This document shows positions 1-10,241 of a stretch of 64,000 bases of DNA, one piece after another. A program made the position numbers and the translations under genes. Each line of letters begins with the position of its first letter. Position 1 is the stretch's first letter. Source of the DNA: Pythium myriotylum. Lineage: Eukaryota; Oomycota; Peronosporomycetes; Pythiales; Pythiaceae. Below the pieces are notes generated by a model. The model saw only the letters and a program-made list of their open reading frames with translations. It did no database searches and was not told the DNA's origin. The stretch is from positions 930,001 to 994,000 of the forward strand of contig JALJCQ010000024.1 in assembly GCA_023091665.1 (NCBI GenBank), written 5' to 3'.

Positions 1-1815
1 GGTGTCGCGCACGTACTTGGCGCAGGTGGTGGCGATGGCCGAGAGCACTTGCTGGCACAGCTGCGTGGCGCGCGGCGTGACGTCGACGTCGTTCTTGGTG
101 TTGGGGTTGGCGTAGGAGTCGGTCTTGGCACTGGTCTTGGCACCGACATCGGTCTTGGCACCGGTGTTGGGGTTGACACCAGCGTTGGCACCAGCGTTAG
201 CACCGGTGTTGGCACCGGTGTTGGCATTGGCGTTAGCGTTGGTCTTGTCTTTGGTGTTCGTGTCGAGGTTCGGCTTCGTCGTCGGGTTGGTGATTGGCGC
301 CGGGGTGGTGGTAGCGGTACTGGTGGTGCCGGTGGCAGTCGCGGCGCCGTCGGGGGTCGTCGCTACCTGGCCCGCCGCGTACCCGGCGGAGCCACGCAGG
401 AGTCGACCCTCGCTCGCGCGTCCATCACGCTCGTTCTCGTCCATGTTAGCCTGCTCACCCTGGCCACCCATAAGCCGACGCAGCGCCAGCGTGCGCAGCT
501 TGGGCGAGAAGCCGCGAAGAGGGATGGCGTCCGCCGCGACCACCGCGTAGCCCTGGTGCAGCAGCGGCTGCGAGCCGCCCGACGACACGAGCGCCTGCGT
601 GAGCGCGAGCGCGTTCGATTCGTGGATGGTCGAGGCCTTGAGCATCGGCGCGCACGCGGCCTCGCCCACACACGTGAAGAGGTTCGAGTCGAGCGAGACG
701 CCGTGGAGCTGCGCGAGCTGGTCGCTGTTGGTGACGTCGTCGTTGCGGTTGCCGTTCCAGTTGCCCATGAGCCCGGAGACGGCGTTGGTGGTGCCAGGAG
801 CAGCAGCGCCAGCGCCAGCCCCGGCACCCGCCTTGAAGTAGGGCGAGAGCTGGAGCGCGACGTTGAGCAGCGGGTAGTCTCCCCATCGGTCGAGGTTGAT
901 GTCGACGTAGGTGGCGTGGTCGACGTTGGCGAAGACGCGGAAGCCCTGCGCGGCGGGCGACGCGAGGCGCTCGACCGAGAGCCACTGGAGCGAGGCCGAG
1001 CCGCGCGCAGCCTGCAGCTTGCCGTCGACGATGAAGAAGCGTGCGATCGAGGCGCCGAAGGCGACGGCGACGCCCTGGTAGCAGCTGGGCGCCGCGTCCT
1101 TGAGGCGCGCGACGTCGCCGCACTTTTCCTGGAAGACCTGCACCTGGAGACTGCCGGCCTCGACGTACTTGAAGACGCCCTGCTTCTGGAAGTCGTAGGC
1201 CACGCCGTCGAGCGTGGTGAGGTGCGGGTCGCCCCAGCCGGAGCAGCGGCCCGAGTTGACCACCTTGCGCTTGAGTCTCTGCGCATCGGATGCGCGCGGG
1301 CCTTGCCTGTAGGTGAGCGTGACAGGCACGTCGACGACGCTGCCGTCGGGCGTCGACGCCGGCGCCGCGCCGGCCGCCGTGCGGCACGTGACGCGCTGCT
1401 TGTGGGAGGCCTTGTCGGTCTTGGAGAAGGTGAACTTGGAGCGGCCGCAGAGCAGTCCGGGCGCCGAGACCTCGACCTCGGCGGGCGGGTTGTTGGCGAA
1501 GGCCGGGTTGAGCGTCACGACGGCGGTGGCGATGGCGCCGTCCTGGATGGGCGTGTCGGCGGAGGCGGTCGGGTTGTTGCCGTTGCCGTTGCCGTTGCCC
1601 GTGCCGCTCGGGTTGCCGTTACCATTGCCATTGGCAGTGGAGATGGGGATGCCACTACCGTTGGGGTTGGCGTTGGCAGTGGGCCCATCGGCGGTGGTGG
1701 CACTCTCGATGGCGACGGAGACGCAGTTCTGCGCGGTGACCAGGTCGATGGACATGGCGGCGTGGGCGGCGATGGCCGTGGCGAGCAGCGAGCGGAGGAT
1801 GGCGATAGCGCGCAT
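1..1815 (-). CDS. Secreted VWD-domain protein, copy 1 (3' end outside window)
   Basis: Starting from the ATG at 1813-1815 the minus strand is open for exactly 605 codons to base 1, so the C-terminus lies beyond the window. The N-terminus (MRAIAILRSLLATAIAAHA) looks like a signal peptide. An Asn/Gly-rich linker follows at about residues 53-75. A von Willebrand factor D domain carries WGDPHLTTLDG near residue 195 and GNWNGNRNDD near residue 350. After this comes a low-complexity Thr/Asn/Ala tract of NANANTGANTG type. In the other copies the gene continues into a Cys-rich EGF-like end. VWD domains are known in extracellular adhesive and gel-forming proteins, so a secreted adhesive or wall-associated role is an inference. 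This copy lacks the three indels found in copy 2 and is probably the functional one. Confidence 0.8.
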   Translation of the reverse strand, partial: MRAIAILRSLLATAIAAHAAMSIDLVTAQNCVSVAIESATTADGPTANANPNGSGIPISTANGNGNGNPSGTGNGNGNGNNPTASADTPIQDGAIATAVVTLNPAFANNPPAEVEVSAPGLLCGRSKFTFSKTDKASHKQRVTCRTAAGAAPASTPDGSVVDVPVTLTYRQGPRASDAQRLKRKVVNSGRCSGWGDPHLTTLDGVAYDFQKQGVFKYVEAGSLQVQVFQEKCGDVARLKDAAPSCYQGVAVAFGASIARFFIVDGKLQAARGSASLQWLSVERLASPAAQGFRVFANVDHATYVDINLDRWGDYPLLNVALQLSPYFKAGAGAGAGAAAPGTTNAVSGLMGNWNGNRNDDVTNSDQLAQLHGVSLDSNLFTCVGEAACAPMLKASTIHESNALALTQALVSSGGSQPLLHQGYAVVAADAIPLRGFSPKLRTLALRRLMGGQGEQANMDENERDGRASEGRLLRGSAGYAAGQVATTPDGAATATGTTSTATTTPAPITNPTTKPNLDTNTKDKTNANANANTGANTGANAGANAGVNPNTGAKTDVGAKTSAKTDSYANPNTKNDVDVTPRATQLCQQVLSAIATTCAKYVRDT

Positions 1816-2396
1816 GTTGGGTTGGAGGTGGTAGTTGTTGTAAGTCTCTGGACGAATTGCTTGGTGATTGGGATGAAGCCCATCACGTGTCTCAGGACAC
1901 TGGTGATGCTATTAAACCGTTTGGGCGACACGAACCTCTTCTGAAGAGTGTCATCGATCATGGTCTTCACCTTTTCGGCCGAGATCGCCTCGTGTGGGAT
2001 GCTTCAGTCAATACCCACTGCGCGGAAATCTATCGACGAGGTTGCGAACTTCCCTTCATGCCAACCTTCTGAACCAAACACGAGTTCTGAGACGTTTCTC
2101 CGCCTAATTCAATTGGTCGTCAACGTCAACCTCCATGAGCACGAAATCGTCCACCCACTGAAATATCCAGAAGGATCCTCGAAACACCTGTGGGCTGGGA
2201 GTGTCTCACTGTTTTTCGACCACCGTGAAGTTGCCTGGCGACGCGGTTCACCCGAAAACTGCCATGCCGGAGACAGTGGATGACGCCCTGGGCTTCCATC
2301 TCGTTGTTGGTGAGGCTGGGCAAAACCGCGACGGCTTGCCACTACAGCAGCTCGTGGGTGGATTTCCAGGCACACCAAGCACAGGCACTGTGGTTG
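1816..2396. other. Non-coding stretch upstream of VWD copy 1
   Basis: The first ~20 bases before the start codon match those before copy 2 (CTACCACCTCCAACCCAAC on the coding strand). Beyond that the two upstream regions no longer resemble each other. I see no convincing gene here. Confidence 0.4.
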
Positions 2397-2552
2397 CTAT
2401 TCGGTCGCCACGACCAAACCCAGCGTAGATAGTATTGAAGTCGCCCGATCCGTCGACCGGCTTGCCGGTGTTGTCGTTTGCGGGTTGAATAGTGGCCAGG
2501 TGCGAAATCGAAATAGGATTAACACTGTATACACCACGGTCAGACGGATGGA

Positions 2553-2598
<46 letters not shown>

Positions 2599-3180
2599 AC
2601 ACCGTCAACTCTGTGGGTGGCCAACTTGAGTGAGTTATGCGTATCGCCTGGCAGAGGGACAAGCTCGTGGGCGTGAGGACATCGCGGGAAATCGCAATCT
2701 TTCATCGATTGGTAGCGCAGGCAAACCGATCGACCACTGGCAGTCCGGATCTTCGAGCGGATGTGAGGCGGAATGACTGTTGGTGTGCTGCCAGGCGGTT
2801 TGCGCTGGCTGTGATGAGGTTGTGGTGGCGATCGTTCATGCCGTTGTGCTCCAGGTGCTCGGAGTACGGCGTTCATCATCGCTTCATTGAGAACCATGCC
2901 AACGTAGTGCTGGTACTCGCTGGAATCACGATGCATCGACTGCAAGGACAGGCCTTCAAGTTGCTGCAGTGGCGTTCCAGAGAGGATGCTGTTGAAAATC
3001 GAGGCAAACAATGCACTGCACAGGTCACACATGGCGTTGATGACGGTCTCACTTGCCTAGGGCTGGATCGGATGGGTTGCGTTGTTGTGCACCGCACGGA
3101 AGACCCGGGCGAGGTCGTCCGGGTACATCTCGGACGCGGCATCCTGGATGGCGTACAGAGCACGGTCAAGCTGGTCTGCG
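2397..3180 (-). pseudogene. Gag-like remnant with a CCCH zinc-finger motif
   Basis: A minus-strand frame reads through a plausible helical region (ALYAIQDAASEMYPDDLARV), then an in-frame TAG at about 3057-3059, then ALFASIFNSILSGTPLQQLEG and a motif CLRYQSMKDCDFPRCPHAH with spacing C-X8-C-X4-C-X3-H. It then runs into the poly-C tract. The arrangement resembles the nucleic-acid-binding end of a retroelement Gag. The family is not certain, and DIRS-like or another LTR element are both possible. It is broken by the internal stop and by the simple repeat. Confidence 0.4.
2555..2602. repeat. Homopolymer C30 followed by (AC)n
   Basis: Thirty consecutive C residues at 2555-2584 run directly into about nine AC dinucleotides. 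The tract lies at the 3' end of the gag-like remnant. Its true length is doubtful because long homopolymers are poorly resolved by most sequencing methods. Confidence 0.95.
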
Positions 3181-3429
3181 CGGGGGATTGTGTGGGTCCG
3201 TCCTGTTTCGCGCCTCTTCACAGCGTTGAGTCGTGCGTGACCAACCGAGGCTCGATCCTGCTCGTAGTGTAGGCATTCTACAGGAAATGATCCAGAGGAC
3301 GTGTGTCGAGCTAGCTCATGAACTCTGAGTTCATTCGTCGACGGTCGGAAGCAATTATTACTCCTGGGTTAATCGCTGCGCGGCGAGCATGATCGCGAAC
3401 ATGAGCGATCCGATTGCATCGGGAACCAA

Positions 3430-3999
3430 TCACGTGACCGAGATCTCGAGCGGCGATGGTGCTCGCTGGAGCGGTCCCGACCGTGGCGCGCGTGCAGTGA
3501 AGTGCTTTATCCGCGTGCCTGGCGCGCGTGATCGTTGATATCGGCACGGTCGACAAGGTCCCCGGCCTGTATGCCCCCCTCGTGGAGATCGTGGTCGTTC
3601 ATCATCATCCGTGTCATATACGATCCCCCTGCGCACTGGCGCACGTGTCCTCGGAGGATGGCAGTTGGCACGATCGAAGTCAGAAGAGCCAGGTGTCTGC
3701 GGATCTGCTGAAGTTGGTAACTGTGGTACAGACAGTGATGCTTGGAGCTGTAAAAGGAGCGACGTTAATTGTTGCTGAATGTTCGCGAGCGCGATGGCAA
3801 ACTGGGCCATCCGGTTGTTGGTAGCCTCCAGCCGCCTGACAGCAATTTCGTTGCTGCGACGGTTCTCCTCATGCTGCTCCTGGAACCTGACGAACAAGAT
3901 TTGCTCAGATGCAGACAGGCCAGCCGGTGGACCACTTGATCCAACGCCTGAGGTCGCTGCGTTTGCCGCGGTAGTTGGCGTTGACTGGGTGATTGACAC
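3430..3999 (-). pseudogene. Coiled-coil gag-like fragment
   Basis: An open minus frame of about 189 codons has no good ATG. It contains a Ser/Thr-rich start, a helical stretch (SEQILFVRFQEQHEENRRSN followed by RRLEATNNRMAQFAIALANI and QQQLTSLLLQLQ) predicted to be a coiled coil, and a basic Arg-rich end. The order of coiled coil then basic tail fits the N-terminal part of a retroelement Gag. It lies upstream of the CCCH fragment on the same strand, so both may come from one decayed element. No family is assigned. Confidence 0.35.
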
Positions 4000-6269
4000 C
4001 GCCTCGACGGGAACATTTGAGGTCGCGGTAGCCAGGCTTGACGCGATTTACAGCCTGGCCGCCACACACAGCCACGAGTCTATCGTCGCTCAGAGGTGTG
4101 AGCTCCCTTCGCGCTTCGCGCCAACATATGTCCCTCCCCCAAAAGGTTTGTGCAGCGATCCTAGACCGAACTCCTCATCTACGTCGTTGTCGAAATTTGC
4201 GACCGATGCCGAACTCGAGAGCGAGCGAAGCGCAAATGCGCAGGGAGCGGTGTGCCGTACTGTCCCCCGGGGGCTGACGTAGAAGACGGGCTTGGCTCCA
4301 AGATCAGGTACAACCGAGAGCCGGACGAGGGTCTGGCGTAAGTCGACCGAAAGTTCGAGCCCAGTGCACTGTGCATGTAGACGACGTTAGTGGGACGCGC
4401 TGCCATTAACGCAGTTTATCCGCGTGGGAAGTTTCAGCGTCCCCTGGAGGATCGCGTAAATGGGACCGTCACACTCACCGCCGAGCTTCTCCGGACACTC
4501 GAGACAAACCATGCATCCCCGAGATTACAAGCCCACTGACAGGGAGCGCTGCGAGTTCGCGCGTGGACTCCAAAGTAAGTAGGCGATTCCTGGAGCAGCT
4601 CTGACTGAGTCTTCAAAATCATGAGCAACGCTGGCTGCTTCTTCTGGTCTTCGCGCGTGTGGCACAACAAAACCGCCTGACACCACTGTTCTCCAAGGTG
4701 TGGAAAACATCAGGTTCCTTCATGTGGTTCACACCACTTCTGGAACCTTGCACTTAATTCGCCACATCTCTAAGAACCAAAGATCCAAGTACGGATTTGC
4801 GGGGCAAAACGATATTAAACAAAAAGCTGTGCTCATGGTGTTCCGAATTCAAAGAGAGCTGTATAAGATATCTCTCCAGCATTGAATGAACGACAGCATG
4901 ATAAGTGGGACGCTATACGACGAGCAATCTGGATGCAACCAGATGCATTTTTTAAACTCAGGTTACAGGTTACTGTATTAGCTTCCAAGATCAAAAATGG
5001 CGAGTATGGAAGGAAGTATCTAGCTCGATATGCAGATTATGAATGATACACAAAGCGTCCATCTCTTCCGTTAGGACCTGAGAAGGTGGATCTTCTGCTG
5101 GAGTCATGACAGGCTGTGGTCTGGTTGCGATTGATCTGCTGGCACTAATTGGAGACGAGCCAGACAAAAACAGTGACCAAAATGACTGACAAAGAATCTA
5201 TCTTCGTGAAATCGAACTGATCAGGGAGCATTTCTCAATCTGGAATGAATGGCCAGCTCTGACTCTGCGCACTTCGAATGTGTCTGGAAAAGCAATGCGC
5301 AAGTTTCGTTTGAATTGGAGAAGGTCCGCGATTGCTTTGTTCGAATTGGCCACGCTTTGAGCATTACATTTTAGTGGTAACTGATTGCCCCACCCAATTA
5401 CCAGCAGCACAATATTTGCCAATATCGATTCAAGATAAAAAACACTCCTCACATCTCACGACCTGATTGGCTGGTCAGTTGAGAACCAACCATAGTGTTG
5501 GTGATGAGACACATTAACTGATGAAGAGCCTCTTCGGCTATTCCAAGATAAAGTTTTGTATATCGAATAATTGGCATATATCAGATGTTCAGCAACAGAT
5601 TTTTCTGGGATTACTGCGAACACTAATTCGCAGTGAAGGTCGAGATATGGCTAATCAATGCAGAGACTTCAGAAACAGACTCTTAGTCTGATGCAAGACG
5701 TTACAAGTAGTACGGTATCACCTATTGTACTCGTCAAAATTCGTGACCCTAAAAACTCCACGCCCATACATTCGTGAATTTCAGGAAAATTTGGGGTGAT
5801 AGCTAGATATGGGGTAACGCCCGACCGTTAGATTTTGATTCTGGTAGCCGTTTTTGACGAATCAGCGTCGTTTCCGAGATACGTGCGTTCTCCTGAGGTG
5901 CCTCGCAGACAAAAAATTTCGGGAAAAGGGCTGCTCAAATGGAGCTTGCGGATTGGCCAATGTGGCGATTACATACTGTGTGCATGGGAAAGGCCGTCAT
6001 TTCTCTGGACATGCTGCTCGAGTGGGGGAAAAGACAAAAAGCGTATAAGACACACCACATCTACAACCTCCTCGTGCCGTGTGGCGCTGCGCGTCCAAGT
6101 CGCGCGCTCCTCCCCGTTCTTGCGACCGGAACGGGGGGAATCGCTGCAACTTTTTTCTGGTACGTTCGGTTTGTATTGAGTACGTACGAGCACAATGTCA
6201 AGACGATGCATTGAAACGAAGTTTTACGAGATATGTATTGCTCTGGTGTTTGGTGCTGCGTCGGTGGTG
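4000..6269. other. AT-richer non-coding stretch
   Basis: Only short, unrelated open frames are present. From about 4700 to 5830 the base composition is clearly AT-richer than in the gene regions. Apart from the repeat at 5722-5754 I recognise nothing here. Confidence 0.5.
5722..5754. repeat. Terminal-inverted-repeat-like sequence, partner at 22428-22460
   Basis: This 33-base sequence matches the reverse complement of 22428-22460 at 30 of 33 positions by eye. The core is TTGTACTCGTCA followed by TCGTGACCCTAAAA, and a TA precedes it. It looks like the end of a Tc1/mariner-type element. The 22-kb copy sits at the N-terminal end of a transposase remnant, which supports that reading. Confidence 0.55.
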
Positions 6270-6640
6270 TCAGACGAAAGCCACCAGGCGTACGAATCGC
6301 ATCTCATCTGTCCACTGCCCATACTCTTCGACTTCTTGAACAATGCCATCCTCATGGACCAAGACGTTGTCGTTTTTGACCTGCAGAACAAAACAGTGAC
6401 CAACATCATTGGGGCGGAAGGCGCCCACGGTGTAGAATCCATCGGGAAGCTGAGGCTTTTTGACGACCGCAACCGAGCTCGCACTCTGTCGCAAACAGTT
6501 GAACTTGATGGCCTTGTACGAAATGACGCTCCTGCGATCCTTCAAAAACAACAAGAACTCTTGCGAGTGTTTCCAAGTTGTACCACGTCGCAGATCCACA
6601 CCAGTCTTATCCCGGTAGTTGATAACGAATTCATTGATGA
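6270..6640 (-). pseudogene. Downstream half of an ORF split by the gypsy element
   Basis: The minus frame reads VLINEFVINYRDKTGVDLRR and later PDGFYTVGAFRPNDVGHCFV and LQVKNDNVLVHEDG. Joined across the gypsy element with one copy of the 4-bp target duplication, it continues without a frame change from ANFLDAPTEVSQ in the right flank (about 19020-18971). The VGHCFVLQV segment resembles the His-containing strand of cysteine-peptidase-like domains found in multicopy oomycete elements. That is a weak resemblance, and no function is claimed. Confidence 0.5.
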
Positions 6641-6644
6641 GCAC

Positions 6645-7707
6645 TGTGGTAGAGAGGGTCGGCACAAATCACAGCACAGCGACTGCTCGTGACTGCTGAC
6701 CCCTCACCAACAGGCCTTCAGATTCTTGGAGCTGGGTGGTAACCACAGGCGTTACACCCCACGTGAAGTCGCTGCGGGGGTGAACCGTGGGCTGATGTCT
6801 GCCGCCGAAAGTCGGGGAGGGAACCAGAGGGTCGTGAAGCCTCTGGGGGTCCGACAACTGTAGCCCGCTAGGAGACCGTCTAGCAGAACTGGTCGGAGGG
6901 GTCGTACGGGCCGAGAAACACACCTGCTCAACACGCAGGGGCTCGGTGCACTTGTGCGCAGCCGGTGGGACCGGGCTGCGGCTTCCTTGGGCGTATTCGC
7001 CTGGCGTAGAGACGCCAGAGGACGTAGCACTCCTTGGATCGTGGCGGGGGGACAATCCCACCGGCGCACACGACCTTTCCTTGACTTGCGCAGCCGACGC
7101 CGCTGGGAGACTTGCCCCAGCGCTTCAAATCGGCTGCTCCTTGAGCGGCTCTTCGGCTTCTTCCGGCTACAACAGCCAGAGTCCACCGGGTCTTCTTTAA
7201 CGTCACCTCCTGTTGGTGACGGCGAGCCTTGGTGTCGACGTTCCTCGCCAAGTCTTGCGGCTTGCTTGCGGACTTGACGGTGAAAATGGAAGTCCAATAC
7301 CTTGGCCGTTACCGGCTATCCTAAGTGCGAATCAAAGCTAGGTTCGGCTGCCTAAGTTTCGGAACCGGCTTCGGACCGGCTCCCTGCTGACTTTATCACC
7401 CACTATCCCTGCTAACCTGCTGGCCTGATTCTACCCATCTGACACTGATTACACCCCTTACAATTGGACGAGACGCAGACTCAGATCGGGTCTGATCGGC
7501 AGCCCATATTAGCCAATCGGCTACGGGGATCAGAAATACCGGTTTTGACCGGCTGTACCGTTGATACCGGTACAGAACGGTCACCACCCCGCGAACGTAC
7601 TAATATCGGTTAGCCTACAGGTATCTCTCTCTTCTGGGCCGTTCCAGAATAGTTGGGGGGTGCTCTGTTCCACATCGCCTGTCCCAGAGACCAGCCGCTT
7701 TACCACA
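6645..7707 (-). repeat. Long terminal repeat (3' LTR relative to gag-pol)
   Basis: This is 1063 bp with short terminal inverted repeats TGTGGTAG/TTACCACA. Its sequence is the same as 17904-18966 except at 6775. The segment just inside it, read on the coding strand, is GAGAGGGGCGC, a candidate polypurine tract. Short open frames within the LTR are not thought to be genes. Confidence 0.95.
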
Positions 7708-7874
7708 GCGCCCCTCTCGACACGAGCACGGTCCCAGACCGACGAGAGTCCGAGACAGTCGGCTGGCGTCACCCCGTTGGAAAGTTCTCCGGTGCCTTCG
7801 TAGCAGATCCCGTCCCATCACTCACTTCTGGTTGCAAATCTTCCTTCAGCGGTACTTATTCCGTGACCGTCGCG

Positions 7875-8901
7875 ATGGCCGGTGAGTACGGTGACCTTCG
7901 CCGTTGTGATCGCCCTGCTGACCCTCCGTTCCCCCTTAGATCATGTCGCCCGCGCGAGAGAGAGCGCGCGTAAGATGGCGCGGGAGCAACTGGTTTCTGT
8001 GGCCGGTCAACTCTTCGCCGCTATCGATGATATTCGTGCCGATATCTCAACTGCCGGACTTAATGGTCTCAACGCTCTGCTCGCTCGCATTCTCAACGCG
8101 CTTGGTTCTGCTTCAGCTTGCGAGAGACTTCTCGCGTCTTTGTCTGGCGGAGGCGGGGACGACGCGGAGTTGGCTCGGCTGCAGAGGCGCGTATCGGACG
8201 CTGATCGCGAGTTGGTGTCCCTGCGTGAGCAGGCCGAGGAGCTGCGCGAGCTCAAGCAATCCAAGGTTCGTCTCACGATTCACGCGATGCGTCGCGCTGC
8301 CATTGACCTCGTCACTGACGGCCGGGAACTGCAGGCTGATGCGACCAAGCTCCTCGACGTAGCTTCTCGACGAGACAGGGAAGATATGCTCGCCAAGCTC
8401 TCGAAGGTCGCAGCCGATCGCGACGCACACGCCGAACGAGAGGATGACCTAGTTCGGGAGATCGAGGATCTAGAGCGTAAGCACAATAGAGAGCTCGAGC
8501 GCTTGGGTGACGAGCTGACTCGAGCGAAGGTGAATGACGAGGCGATCCGCCACTTGGGTGGCCTGGCCGGATTTCGTCAGGCCAGGGAGCAGCTAGCCGC
8601 GTACGAGGCCCTCGGGCGGCCAGAGGCAATTGCTCACAGACTCGTAGCGGACGAGGCTGTTGTTCAGGTGCTCTCGGCCCTCGTGGCCCAGAACCGTGAA
8701 ACCGTGGCTCAATATGAATCATTCTTAGGTCCCGTCGCCATGGCCGCAGCTCGCAATGCTGGCGCTATTGAGACGATTGTCGGTGCCCTCCAACAGCGCC
8801 GTCATGCGATCTCGAAGTCCTCCGTCGTTCGTGGGTCGACTGGTCGCCGGAGTGGCCGCCGGAGAAATCCTCTTGGCGCCCGCACTTCGTCGAGCAGTTA
8901 G
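7875..8901 (+). CDS. Antisense accessory gene of the gypsy element, coiled-coil part
   Basis: The gene lies between integrase and the 3' LTR, on the strand opposite gag-pol. A seven-base first exon (ATGGCCG, 7875-7881) is followed by an intron at 7882-7939: donor GTGAGT, branch-like CTGAC, acceptor CCCTTAG, 58 bp. Splicing joins ATG-GCC-G to AT-CAT-GTC and gives a protein starting MADHVARARESARKMAREQL. The next ~300 residues are Ala/Arg/Glu/Leu-rich with heptad spacing (RLQRRVSDADRELVSLREQA, EREDDLVREIEDLERKHNRE), a long coiled coil. The last ~25 codons before the TAG at 8901 are low quality (Arg/Ser), and a better frame overlaps there (8772 onward). I recognise no known retroelement protein. 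A structural or Gag-binding role would be speculation. Confidence 0.65.
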
Positions 8902-9737
8902 AACAGTTTGCATGGAAGTTCGGCTGGTTCTCCGCTGAGCGAGTCCCTCCCAACCACAACCAGGTGTCCGCCGTCGTGTCCTTCGTAGGTGGGCGCGCGG
9001 TGACTGCTCAAGCGATCGACGAGTGGCTCGTTACGCGCCCATGGGAAGACCTGATGCGTCTCCTGCCGCGGCCGATCACTTTTAATCCTGCGGATCCGCG
9101 GTTCACCGAGTTGTATGTCGACACCCTGTGCTTCTACGAGGCCATCTTTCGTGTCATGTTTGACCGCACCCACTTCATGGTTGCGCCATCCAGCGACGGG
9201 TTCAAGGTCTGGCGCGCCGCGCGCAAGTCCCGTCGTTCCAAATCGACTCCTCTCGTTCAGGCTCACTTCCGCCGTTTGATTGCATTCTTCGACGCCCATC
9301 CCGAGTTCGACGCCGACCTGTTGCTCGACCGTTTCTCCCTTTGGGCGCCTGGTTTCGGCTCGTGTCTGTTGATTCCGAATCCTGGCGAGAGTCTGGCGGC
9401 CGCCGCGCTCCGTTTGGAAGCTTCGCAGCCGGAGCGTGGGTTCTTCCTTCGTCATCCCGGGGCGCATCCCAGCACGGCCGTGATGTCGCGGGTCCGCAAG
9501 AAGTTCTGGCTGGACGTAGAAGAGCCGGTATCGCCCCAGCCCGCGATCCGGTCGGTGACCGGTCGCGTCTCCCTCGTTCGCCGCAACGACGAGTCCGTCG
9601 TCGCCGAGCCGCTCGACGACTCGGTAACTCGAGTTCCGCTGCTCTTCGAGCCACTGGCTGCCCCGACTGCCCCTGCCCGTGCTCTGTCCCTCCGGTCGAG
9701 TAATCAGGAGACTCTCCCTTTCGTTCTGTCTGCATAA
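8772..9737 (+). CDS. Antisense accessory gene of the gypsy element, C-terminal part
   Basis: A second plus frame opens at 8772, overlaps the end of the coiled-coil frame and runs to TAA at 9735-9737. It has no ATG before 9054 but reads as ordinary protein well upstream of that (WVDWSPEWPPEKSSWRPHFV, EQLEQFAWKFGWFSAERVPP). The two frames therefore probably formed one ORF of roughly 600 codons, now split by a frameshift between 8772 and about 8840. The Trp/Pro/Phe-rich segment is followed by LPRPITFNPADPRFTELYVD and a Ser/Val/Leu-rich tail. No domain is recognised. Confidence 0.5.
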   Translation, partial: DDCRCPPTAPSCDLEVLRRSWVDWSPEWPPEKSSWRPHFVEQLEQFAWKFGWFSAERVPPNHNQVSAVVSFVGGRAVTAQAIDEWLVTRPWEDLMRLLPRPITFNPADPRFTELYVDTLCFYEAIFRVMFDRTHFMVAPSSDGFKVWRAARKSRRSKSTPLVQAHFRRLIAFFDAHPEFDADLLLDRFSLWAPGFGSCLLIPNPGESLAAAALRLEASQPERGFFLRHPGAHPSTAVMSRVRKKFWLDVEEPVSPQPAIRSVTGRVSLVRRNDESVVAEPLDDSVTRVPLLFEPLAAPTAPARALSLRSSNQETLPFVLSA

Positions 9738-10241
9738 TGTCCGCTTCTAGCCCGCTCGGACGAGTTGGATAGCCGTGGAGCCCGCCCGCCGTCTCTCTGG
9801 CGGCCCTTTCCTAGTAAATTCCGAAGTTCCATTTTCATCCTCTTGTGCTGGCGTCGACTTGGAGCACTCTCGCTTTGGTTCCCCGGCCAGGCCGTCGGCC
9901 CCTAGGTCCCATTGACCAATGGCAGGACCTTCCAGTCATGATGCCGGGGTGCCCGCCGCGCTAGTGTGTCTTGGCCAGCCGCACCGTCCTTTTTCTAAAT
10001 GCATGCGAAACGTCCCTTCTCTTCCTTCCGCCCTGGGGCTTCGCTTCTTCTTTACGTCACGATACATGGAGCCCCCTTTCTCCTCCGCTACCGGCGCCTC
10101 CCGCCGGTAGTGACTTCACCGCAGGCAGCCGACACAGGCAGTGACTCTGTCGGCCCGGGTGTTAGTCGTGTACCACGGCCGTCGCGGCAGCCGACGCCGC
10201 CCCTTGAACGGACGTTGCTTACCGCGGCGTGCGTGGCCTCC
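9738..10241. other. Non-coding spacer of the gypsy element
   Basis: This lies between the stop codons of the convergent antisense gene (plus) and integrase (minus). It is pyrimidine-rich on the plus strand. I see no gene here. It would have to hold the 3' ends of both transcripts or be read through by the genomic one. Confidence 0.5.

Noticed and set aside
49..1944. Long plus-strand open frame (631 codons) over VWD copy 1
   Set aside because: It is the antisense shadow of the GC-rich VWD gene. It has Val/Gly and Arg runs and no domain. The minus frame has the signal peptide and VWD motifs.
6645..7707. Open frames of 107-181 codons inside the LTRs
   Set aside because: They are present on both strands with overlapping frames and no domain, and merely repeat in both LTRs.
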